Origin: an uncultured Clostridia bacterium | GTDB taxonomy: Bacteria > Bacillota > Clostridia > Oscillospirales > Acutalibacteraceae | Length of the DNA: 5,831 nucleotides | Direction of reading: 5' to 3' | NCBI GenBank assembly: GCA_937902305.1 | Contig: CALDHV010000159.1 | Span: forward strand, 1 to 5,831 | Part shown: positions 1-5,405 of the stretch, in pieces | How positions within the stretch are numbered: position 1 is the stretch's first letter | Layout: each line of letters opens with the position of its first letter | Position numbers and translations under genes: made by a program | The notes under the pieces: generated by a model | What the model was told of the DNA's origin: nothing | The model's input: the letters and a program-made list of their open reading frames with translations, nothing else | Databases searched by the model: none

Positions 1-1117
1 AGGTGCTACCCGGGATGAGCTGATCAAATACCGGGCTTGCTTGCCAGTTGACCCCGTCACAGCTATATTCGCACCCGGGGAAGGAATCCAGCGTGACGAT
101 GGTATCATCAATTGTATGTTTCGGTGCGTCAAAAAGAAATATAAGATGGTCGGTCAAAGCGGTGTTGTTTTCCCCGACCGTCACCTTGCTCCATTGCTCA
201 CGGCTACCAAGATAGTAGGCTTTGGTGAGGTTGTCACAATACTTAAACGCATCATTACCTATGCTTGTGACGCCGTTGCCGATCGTGACAGTTGTAAGAT
301 TTTTGCATTGCACAAACGCATCGTATCCAATGTTGGTAACACTGTTAGGAATAGTTATGCTATTGAGGAACTCTTGACCGCGAAATGCCATATAAGAAAT
401 GCTTTTTACATCCGTTGGAATAATACTGCTTTTACATCCGGCAATCAGTGATTTGTTCGTTTTTTGAATGATGCAATTTCCCTCGCTGTAATATACCGGA
501 TTGCCATTCGATACTGAAATGCTCGAAAGGCTATGACAATAAGAAAATGCAGACGATCTAATATTTGTGACGCTATCCGGGATTGCAACGCCGGTTAGGC
601 TTGTACAACTGTAAAATGTATCAATATATGTAATTCCATTAGGAATCATGACATCTTGCCATCCCAAAACAGGAGTTTTCGCCGTCGCGTCGATTAGGCA
701 GTTTCCGGTGCTGTAAAAGTACGGATTGTCGCTTATTACCGTGACACTCGCAAGACTGCCGCAAGCGGAAAAGGCATATATACCGATGGCTTTGACATCC
801 TTGCCGATTGTGACATTCATAAGGTTGTCACAATAGGAAAACGCAGACGATCCGATGCCGGTGACACCGTTGCCGATCGTGACGGATGTGATGTATGAAC
901 GATAGGAATACCACGGAGCGGAGGAAGAAGAAGTGTAATTCGTCATCGCGCCCGTGCCATCAATCGTCAGCACACCTGTTGCGGTGTCCAGCGACCAGGT
1001 GAGGTTATCCCCGCAGGTGCCGGAATAGGTCGCCGCGCTGGCGGGCATGATCCCCACCGGGAGCATCAGCGCGAGCATACACACGCTCGCAAGCAGAGCC
1101 AACAGTTTTCTTTTCAT
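1..1117 (-). CDS. Secreted BspA-like leucine-rich repeat surface protein (3' end outside window)
   Basis: This gene reads leftwards from the ATG at 1117 and stays open for 372 codons to the window edge, so the C-terminus is missing. Residues 1-29 form a Sec signal peptide: a basic MKRK start, a hydrophobic core and an ASAA cleavage region. After a short conserved-looking domain (SGTCGDNLTWSLD, about 32-70) come BspA/LRR_5-type repeats from about 75 to 297, with the recurring pattern V-T-I-x-x-x-V-x-x-I-G-x-x-A-F-x-x-C-x-x-L. Two longer insert units with N-P-x-Y-Y-S-x-G-N-C-L-I occur near 131-143 and 206-218. The array ends in a typical YYLGSREQW cap (about 301-309), followed by the start of another extracellular module (about 335-372; EYSCDGVNWQASPVF) resembling beta-sandwich modules common in clostridial surface proteins. 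Family members are exported and often bind host or matrix ligands; ligand and anchoring here are unknown. The repeat region is visibly more AT-rich than the genes to its right. The start is fixed by GGAGGT at 1125-1130 and the signal peptide. Confidence 0.88.
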   Translation of the reverse strand, partial: MKRKLLALLASVCMLALMLPVGIMPASAATYSGTCGDNLTWSLDTATGVLTIDGTGAMTNYTSSSSAPWYSYRSYITSVTIGNGVTGIGSSAFSYCDNLMNVTIGKDVKAIGIYAFSACGSLASVTVISDNPYFYSTGNCLIDATAKTPVLGWQDVMIPNGITYIDTFYSCTSLTGVAIPDSVTNIRSSAFSYCHSLSSISVSNGNPVYYSEGNCIIQKTNKSLIAGCKSSIIPTDVKSISYMAFRGQEFLNSITIPNSVTNIGYDAFVQCKNLTTVTIGNGVTSIGNDAFKYCDNLTKAYYLGSREQWSKVTVGENNTALTDHLIFLFDAPKHTIDDTIVTLDSFPGCEYSCDGVNWQASPVFDQLIPGST

Positions 1118-1124
1118 TTAGTTT

Positions 1125-1130
1125 ACCTCC
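1125..1130 (-). promoter_or_regulatory. Ribosome binding site of the LRR protein gene
   Basis: On the minus strand this reads GGAGGT, a near-perfect anti-Shine-Dalgarno match, 7 bases before the ATG at 1117. It supports the chosen start. Confidence 0.85.
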
Positions 1131-1150
1131 ATAACCGTTTATTGCCCTCA

Positions 1151-1179
1151 ATTCTATCACGCAATTCCACAAAAGTCAA
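1151..1179 (-). promoter_or_regulatory. Promoter of the LRR protein gene (TTGACT-N17-TAGAAT)
   Basis: On the minus strand the -35 element TTGACT (1179-1174) is separated by exactly 17 bp from the -10 element TAGAAT (1156-1151). A TG dinucleotide one base before the -10 makes an extended -10. Transcription would start near 1144, leaving a leader of about 27 nt before the ATG at 1117. The spacer contains a copy of the TTCCACAAA box (on this strand TTTTGTGGAA), so a protein bound there should block polymerase. The promoter call rests on sequence match and geometry only. Confidence 0.75.
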
Positions 1180-1240
1180 TATATAATTCCACAAATACGA
1201 GCCTTTTCGGGTATAGTATAGGAGTACCGCATTTGTGGAA
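1163..1240. promoter_or_regulatory. Putative three-box operator (TTCCACAAA motif) for the adjacent XRE regulator
   Basis: Three copies of one motif lie in the divergent intergenic region: TTCCACAAAA at 1165-1174, TTCCACAAAT at 1187-1196, and the exact inverse ATTTGTGGAA at 1231-1240. The first two also share AA on their left side (AATTCCACAAA). Spacings are 22 bp and 44 bp, close to two and four helical turns, so all boxes sit on a similar face of the DNA. Box 1 is in the spacer of the LRR promoter; boxes 2 and 3 bracket the AT-rich promoter-like stretch upstream of the regulator gene. This is the arrangement expected for an autoregulated repressor that also controls the divergent gene. That the neighbouring regulator binds here is inference. 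Confidence 0.6.
1187..1220 (+). promoter_or_regulatory. Possible promoter of the XRE regulator gene
   Basis: A -10-like stretch TATAGTATA lies at 1212-1220. No consensus -35 precedes it; the best candidate is the TTCCAC/TCCACA of operator box 2 at 1187-1193, at a long 18-19 bp spacing. The position (start near 1225, about 75 nt before the ATG) and the flanking operator boxes favour it, but the elements are weak. The same AT-rich core could also serve the minus strand (TATACT, 1220-1215). Confidence 0.35.
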
Positions 1241-1298
1241 AAGCGATACACAAACAGAGGAACATCGAATGCGGCAATAAAAGATAGGGGGCTGTTCT

Positions 1299-1592
1299 AT
1301 GCGGGATTTTTCCGAGATCGCCAAGGAATTGCGCGAAGCAAAGCACCTCACACAAACCCAACTGGCGGAGCGGATGTGGGTCAAAAAATCCATCATATCC
1401 GCCTATGAGACCGACTCCCGGGCGCCCAGTCTGGATATGCTTATCAAATACGCCAAGGAGTTCCGCGTTTCGACCGATTATCTGCTCGGTCTGAATGAGC
1501 ATCGTACGCTGGATGTGGACGGGCTCACCGACGGGCAGATCGACCTGCTGGTGCGGCTCATCTGCGAGTTTGAAATGAGCAACCCCTCCTGA
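1299..1592 (+). CDS. XRE/Cro-family HTH transcriptional regulator, 97 aa
   Basis: This encodes a small DNA-binding protein with one XRE/Cro-C1 helix-turn-helix domain covering about residues 4-64. The HTH signature is clear: LTQTQLAERMWVKK (about 17-30) followed by the recognition-helix pattern SIISAYETDSRAPS and the family-typical end VSTDYLLGL (about 57-65). The tail (about 70-97; LTDGQIDLLVRLICEF) resembles short C-terminal helices that help such regulators dimerise. There is no sensor, peptidase or membrane domain, so any inducing signal is not apparent. The start is supported by an AGGGGG ribosome binding site at 1286-1291, 7 bases upstream. The gene is divergent from the LRR surface protein gene, with repeated TTCCACAAA boxes between them, suggesting autoregulation plus control of the LRR gene. 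It could instead be an orphan regulator acting elsewhere. The family call is firm; the target is inferred. Confidence 0.9.
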   Translation: MRDFSEIAKELREAKHLTQTQLAERMWVKKSIISAYETDSRAPSLDMLIKYAKEFRVSTDYLLGLNEHRTLDVDGLTDGQIDLLVRLICEFEMSNPS

Positions 1593-1602
1593 AAAAACAC
1601 CA

Positions 1603-1633
1603 AGCCCCTCTGCGGGATGACCGCAGAGGGGCT
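1603..1633. terminator. Bidirectional intrinsic terminator between convergent genes
   Basis: A perfect 13-bp inverted repeat (AGCCCCTCTGCGG, 1603-1615; partner 1621-1633) closes a 5-base loop GATGA. It begins 11 bases after the stop of the XRE gene and lies 16 bases beyond the stop of the converging GH16 gene. On the minus strand the hairpin is followed by TGGTGTTTTTTC, a real but slightly offset U-tract; on the plus strand the tail is only GATTTGT. It should therefore end GH16 transcripts more efficiently than XRE transcripts, but can act in both directions. Confidence 0.85.
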
Positions 1634-1649
1634 GATTTGTCGGAACGAC

Positions 1650-3656
1650 CTATTTAATGCTCATCGTGCTGTTGTTGGAACGCTTTTGGAAGATGCGCAC
1701 ATAGTCCACCAGCTGCACCTCATAGAAATCCGCCACCGTCTTGCCCTGCTCGGCAAGATATTCGTCCGGGTTCTTGATCCCGTAGCCGACCCGCGAGCCG
1801 TTCGGCTGGATCGTGACCCTGGTCGAAACGCCGTTGGCAAGCTTCAGCACCGTCGGCTGGTTGAAGGTGTTGACATACAGCTTCGGGTCGGGTCTGCCGG
1901 CCTTGGCGTAGAAGATGGAATTGGTCGCCAGCGTCTGCATCTCACTCTTGCTCGTGCCGACGTGCCGCGTGACATCGCCATCCAGCATAAAGTCGATATA
2001 AGTCGATGTCCAGTCCATACCGAGATAGTGGAAGGTATCATAGAAATGCTCGCCGCTCTTCGGCTTGACCGCCGGGCCTTCGTTCTCGCGCTCCTTGAGG
2101 AACACCAGGTGCCCGGCTTGTCCGACCTCGGTGGACGGGTCGGGCCAGCAATGCAGGTTCGGCCAGTAGCCGTCGATGGCGAAGTTCTCGTTGATGTCGA
2201 TCTCCTCCATATAGTTCTGCCCGAGCTTATCGCCCGCCATCCACACCGCCGAGCAGGCGCCGTTGCGGGTCGCCATCACCATGCGCACCTCGAGATAGCC
2301 GTACTTGAAGTTCATCTTATCCTGCGTGGTCAGACGCACGGCGTTATAGCCCGCGCCGAGCGCATTCTTGCGGGTGATCTCATACAGCATCCCGTTCTTG
2401 CAATAGTAGTCGTTGCCGTATTCGCCGTTGCGGATCTGCGGCGATCCGTCGAACGATTCGGTCGTGTCCTTGCTGATATACCAGTGGGAGCGCACCTGCG
2501 CCTCGGTGGTGTAGTCGAAATTGTCCTCATAGGTCAGCGCGTACTGCTCGCCGGTCAGCTCGTAGGCACCCTTGCTGTACTTGCCGCTGTTGGTATAGGT
2601 CGCGGGGAGATTGCGGGTCTTTTGCAGAGCGCCCATCAGCGTCTGCACGCCGCCGTCTACCGCATAGGTGGAGCCGCCGTTGACCGACAGCTTGCCGCCG
2701 CTGATCTTGGTCTGATAGGCGTTGTAGTCGATCTTCAGCAGTCCGTCCCCCGCATAGCCGCTCAACCTGCCGCTCCCATCGAAGGTCGCCTTGACAGAGC
2801 CGTTCTGCGGCCCGATCTGGATCTCGTGCGCCGATACCGCCGCGGTGGACGGGCGCTGAACGAGCTTGAGGCGGTAGCCGGTCTCCTCGGCGATGAACTC
2901 CTGCAATTCCTCTGCCGCCAGCTTGACGATGTAGGACGGGTATTTTTCGATGCAGATCGTGAATTGCCCAATATCCGTCCCGGCGATGGACATTGCCTTG
3001 AAGCTCGGGCGGTTGACGGCATTCAGCTCGGAGGAAATGAACGAGGCGCTGTTTTTGCAGTAGTGGCTGAGGAAATAGTCCACCGCCGTTTCCAGCGCGT
3101 TGTCGTTTTCCGCCATAATGACCAGCTTTTTGCCTACCATACGGATGATGAAGTCGGCGGCGTTGTTTTTGCGCCCGCACAGCTCCTTATACACCTTGTC
3201 GCTCTCGGGGCGGTTGCAACGCCCGAGCAGGATCTCATAGTCGCCCTTGTCCTTTTTCACGCTGTCATTTTTCAGCGCGTGGGTTACTCCGAGGCGCTCG
3301 TCCATCTCGGAGCGCAGATAGGTCGCCAGCTCGATCTGGTCGTTCGACGCGGAATTGGGGCGCACGATGAGAAAAGCCGCCTCGCCGTCCTGCACCAGCC
3401 GGATCGCGGTGCCGCCGGTGTTGCTGTCCGAAACATCCAGCCCGGTGGAGATGACGCGGGTGCCGGGCTGATCGCCCGAGCCATCCGCCTTGGTGCGCTT
3501 GCCGATCTTAGTGCGGCTCGGAGAGACGGAACTGCTCTCCGGCAGGCTTTGATCGCCGGTGTCGGAGGATTGCGCCTCGGCGCCGCACCCGACCAGCAAC
3601 ATCAGCGCCAATGCCAGCGTCGATACGATCGCCGCTATACGCGCAGACATTTTCAT
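1650..3656 (-). CDS. Lipoprotein glycoside hydrolase family 16 (endo-beta-glucanase/laminarinase-like) with two N-terminal accessory domains
   Basis: This 668-residue protein should be exported and anchored to the outer face of the membrane: residues 1-23 are a lipoprotein signal peptide with lipobox LVGC (Cys24). A Ser-rich, low-complexity linker follows (about 29-65). Residues about 86-212 and 222-343 look like two diverged copies of one alpha/beta domain, each with a L-x-x-x-x-G helix, a YEILLG or HEIQIG strand, a GKKLVI or GGKLSV strand and a final A-V helix; they resemble N-terminal GH20b/alpha-glucuronidase-type accessory domains. The catalytic part (about 372-658) is a GH16 beta-jellyroll with the active-site motif EIDINE: Glu485 (nucleophile), Asp487 and Glu490 (acid/base) are all present, spaced as in the bulge-type laminarinase branch. 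GH16 enzymes cut beta-1,3/1,4-glucans or galactans internally with retention; the exact substrate cannot be read here. AAGGGG (3670-3665) lies 8 bases before the ATG at 3656; a second in-frame ATG at 3650 is less well placed. It is monocistronic, ending at a shared terminator. The mature protein is much longer than a minimal GH16 enzyme (about 250-300 aa). Confidence 0.88.
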   Translation of the reverse strand: MKMSARIAAIVSTLALALMLLVGCGAEAQSSDTGDQSLPESSSVSPSRTKIGKRTKADGSGDQPGTRVISTGLDVSDSNTGGTAIRLVQDGEAAFLIVRPNSASNDQIELATYLRSEMDERLGVTHALKNDSVKKDKGDYEILLGRCNRPESDKVYKELCGRKNNAADFIIRMVGKKLVIMAENDNALETAVDYFLSHYCKNSASFISSELNAVNRPSFKAMSIAGTDIGQFTICIEKYPSYIVKLAAEELQEFIAEETGYRLKLVQRPSTAAVSAHEIQIGPQNGSVKATFDGSGRLSGYAGDGLLKIDYNAYQTKISGGKLSVNGGSTYAVDGGVQTLMGALQKTRNLPATYTNSGKYSKGAYELTGEQYALTYEDNFDYTTEAQVRSHWYISKDTTESFDGSPQIRNGEYGNDYYCKNGMLYEITRKNALGAGYNAVRLTTQDKMNFKYGYLEVRMVMATRNGACSAVWMAGDKLGQNYMEEIDINENFAIDGYWPNLHCWPDPSTEVGQAGHLVFLKERENEGPAVKPKSGEHFYDTFHYLGMDWTSTYIDFMLDGDVTRHVGTSKSEMQTLATNSIFYAKAGRPDPKLYVNTFNQPTVLKLANGVSTRVTIQPNGSRVGYGIKNPDEYLAEQGKTVADFYEVQLVDYVRIFQKRSNNSTMSIK

Positions 3657-3689
3657 GTTTCAAGCCCCTTTCTATTTTCCTTAAGTTAT

Positions 3690-3718
3690 ATTCTATTGGT
3701 AAAAGAGCGGTCTGTCAA
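3690..3718 (-). promoter_or_regulatory. Promoter of the GH16 lipoprotein gene (TTGACA-N17-TAGAAT)
   Basis: On the minus strand a consensus -35 TTGACA (3718-3713) and a -10 TAGAAT (3695-3690) are exactly 17 bp apart. The predicted start is near 3683, with a leader of about 27 nt containing the AAGGGG ribosome binding site. No operator-like repeat or catabolite-responsive element is evident around it. Confidence 0.8.
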
Positions 3719-3768
3719 TACAAAAATGCGGTTTTTATCCAAAAGGGGATACGCGACCCCGCGCCGGG

Positions 3769-3797
3769 TTGACAAGCGGGCGCGCGTGTGGTATAAA
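3769..3797 (+). promoter_or_regulatory. Promoter of the membrane protein-nucleosidase operon (TTGACA-N17-TATAAA)
   Basis: TTGACA at 3769-3774 and TATAAA at 3792-3797 are separated by exactly 17 bp, with TG at 3789-3790 giving an extended -10. Predicted transcription starts near 3804, about 20 nt before the coding start. The spacer is unusually GC-rich (GCGGGCGCGCG). It is divergent from the GH16 promoter, whose -35 is about 50 bp away. Confidence 0.78.
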
Positions 3798-3810
3798 GGA
3801 ACAGGTGCAA

Positions 3811-3816
3811 AGGAGG
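3811..3816 (+). promoter_or_regulatory. Ribosome binding site that decides the membrane protein start
   Basis: AGGAGG at 3811-3816 lies 8 bases before the ATG at 3825 but only 2 bases before the in-frame ATG at 3819. Spacing therefore favours 3825. It also argues against any start further upstream, although the reading frame is open for about 2.2 kb before this point. Confidence 0.8.
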
Positions 3817-3824
3817 GGATGGCA

Positions 3825-5405
3825 ATGTGTTCCGAAGACCGCTTGGATCGTGTAGCGGAGCGCTTGACGCGGTTTTGCCGGGTATTAGCGGCGATCTTGT
3901 TCGGCTATGTGGCTCTCTTCGCGCTGATCGAGACCTCCGTGTTCAAGAAAGGCGAGGAGGTATTCGAGATCGTCGAATACAGCCGCGACAGCATCCTGTG
4001 GTCGGTGCTGTTGCTTGCCGCTTTTTTGCTGATTGCGTGGCTTTGTCGCCGCCTCGGGCGATTTTGGAAAAATGTGCCGACCTGGACGGCGTATGCCGCA
4101 CTTGCGCTGATCGCAGTGGCGGCGGGCACATACTGGGTGTGGCTGGTACAGAGCATCCCGTATGCCGATTCCGAGGAGGTGTTCCTCGCCGCCAAGGGCG
4201 CGGCGGTTGGGGATTATACCGCCTTTTTACGCACGGATGATTACTACGCCGGAATGAACTATTTCTCCGTATATCCGTTCCAGCTCGGCTATGTGTTTTT
4301 GACCGAGCCGCTGTTCCGGCTGTTCCCGGACGGCAACGCGGTGGTGACAGAGCTCTTTAATGTCGCCACGCTTGCCGCGCTGTATCTTGGCTTGCAACGG
4401 CTCGCTCACCTGCTGTTCGGGCGCAAAACCCTGTGGATCCTGACCGCCCTGCTGATCGGGTGTGTCCAGCCGGTATTTTTCTGCGGATTTCCGTATGGGA
4501 TACTGCCGGGCTTTGCCGCAGGCGTGTGGGCGACCGTTTTCACCGTGAAAATGATGCAGAGGGACGATCGGCGGCGGTATTGGCTGTTGCTTCCGATCTG
4601 CGTCCTGCTCGCCTATGGCGTGCTGGCAAAGTATAATACGATGATCTTCGTTATCGCCGTTTCGCTCGGTCTGGCGGTCGATTTCATCCGTAAGCGGCAG
4701 TATTGGTGGCTGTTTTCGATCGTGGCAATCGTGGCATTGCCGGTGCTGTCAATGAAAGCGATCATCGCACTGTATGCGTGGCGCGCCGGCACCTATTTCG
4801 GCGCCGGTGTGGGACAACTGCAATATCTGTGCGCCGGGATGCGTAATTCGGATATGGCGCCCGGGTGGTATAATCAATGGTCGAAGATCATTTATTGCGA
4901 TGCCCGGGGAGATACGGCGGTCGCCAACCGGGTGGCGCTGGACAGCCTTAAAAACCGGATGGCGGAGTTTGCACACGACCTGCCGATGGCGCGTCGGTTC
5001 TTCCAGCAGAAAATACTGTCCCAGTGGAACGAGCCGAGCTTTGAATCCCTGTGGGTGACGCAGGTCAAGTTCCACTATAACGGTGATCCGATAGGACTGC
5101 TGTACAGCATCTACAGCGGTGCGGGGCGGAAGATCCTCGATGTGTGGATGCATTTCTATCATTTGCTGACCTTTTCACTGTTTGCGGTCGGGATGGCTGT
5201 GCCGATGAAGAAAAAATCGACGGAAACGCTCGTGCCGGTGCTGGTAATGCTCGGCGGATTTGCCTATCATCTGCTGTTTGAGGCAAAAAGTCAATACCTG
5301 ATGACCTACTTTGCACTGATGACCGTGTTTGCCGCCTATACGCTGGCGCGCATAGGAGACAAGGCGGATCGGATCGATGAAAAAAGAAAGGACTGCACAA
5401 AATGA
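3825..5405 (+). CDS. Polytopic membrane protein, GT-C (ArnT/PMT-like) glycosyltransferase candidate
   Basis: This 526-residue integral membrane protein has roughly 11-13 hydrophobic segments: three at the N-terminus (about 17-37, 57-77, 88-108), a central cluster (about 175-318) and three near the C-terminus (about 442-508). A large non-membrane loop (about 320-435) contains GWYNQW and SQWNEPSFESLW. This layout, an acidic motif in the first large external loop (PYADSEE, Asp115 to Glu118) where GT-C enzymes keep a catalytic Asp/Glu, and the late EAKSQYLMTY motif fit Firmicute relatives of lipid-linked-sugar transferases (GT39/ArnT/RgtA-type). Such proteins move a sugar from a polyprenyl-phosphate donor onto a protein, lipid or wall glycan outside the membrane. 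Donor, acceptor and activity are not deducible; a transport or flippase-related role is possible. The start at 3825 is set by AGGAGG at 3811. The frame is open far upstream, but that part is antisense to the GH16 gene. Its stop overlaps the next gene's start (ATGA), implying an operon. Confidence 0.75.
   Translation: MCSEDRLDRVAERLTRFCRVLAAILFGYVALFALIETSVFKKGEEVFEIVEYSRDSILWSVLLLAAFLLIAWLCRRLGRFWKNVPTWTAYAALALIAVAAGTYWVWLVQSIPYADSEEVFLAAKGAAVGDYTAFLRTDDYYAGMNYFSVYPFQLGYVFLTEPLFRLFPDGNAVVTELFNVATLAALYLGLQRLAHLLFGRKTLWILTALLIGCVQPVFFCGFPYGILPGFAAGVWATVFTVKMMQRDDRRRYWLLLPICVLLAYGVLAKYNTMIFVIAVSLGLAVDFIRKRQYWWLFSIVAIVALPVLSMKAIIALYAWRAGTYFGAGVGQLQYLCAGMRNSDMAPGWYNQWSKIIYCDARGDTAVANRVALDSLKNRMAEFAHDLPMARRFFQQKILSQWNEPSFESLWVTQVKFHYNGDPIGLLYSIYSGAGRKILDVWMHFYHLLTFSLFAVGMAVPMKKKSTETLVPVLVMLGGFAYHLLFEAKSQYLMTYFALMTVFAAYTLARIGDKADRIDEKRKDCTK

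Noticed and set aside
41..451. A 136-residue plus-strand open frame.
   Set aside because: It lies wholly antisense to the LRR repeats, has no good ribosome binding site and has no recognisable family features.
1227..1274. Short inverted repeat CCGCATT (1227-1233) and AATGCGG (1268-1274) in the presumed leader of the XRE gene.
   Set aside because: The stem is only 7 bp with a 34-base gap; this is too weak to support a riboswitch or attenuator.
1157..1502. Two overlapping minus-strand open frames across the operator region and the XRE gene.
   Set aside because: They are antisense to a clear XRE regulator and the intergenic operator and lack family similarity or plausible start signals.
1617..3824. 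A very long plus-strand frame is open from 1617 and joins the membrane protein in frame, which would give a 1262-residue protein.
   Set aside because: The first roughly 735 codons are antisense to the GH16 lipoprotein gene, which has a signal peptide, a ribosome binding site and an intact active-site motif. The upstream translation is Arg/Val/Leu-rich with no recognisable domain, and a promoter plus AGGAGG just before 3825 mark the real start.
4749..5162. A minus-strand 137-residue open frame inside the membrane protein gene.
   Set aside because: It is antisense to conserved-looking loop and motif regions of the membrane protein and shows no domain signal of its own.
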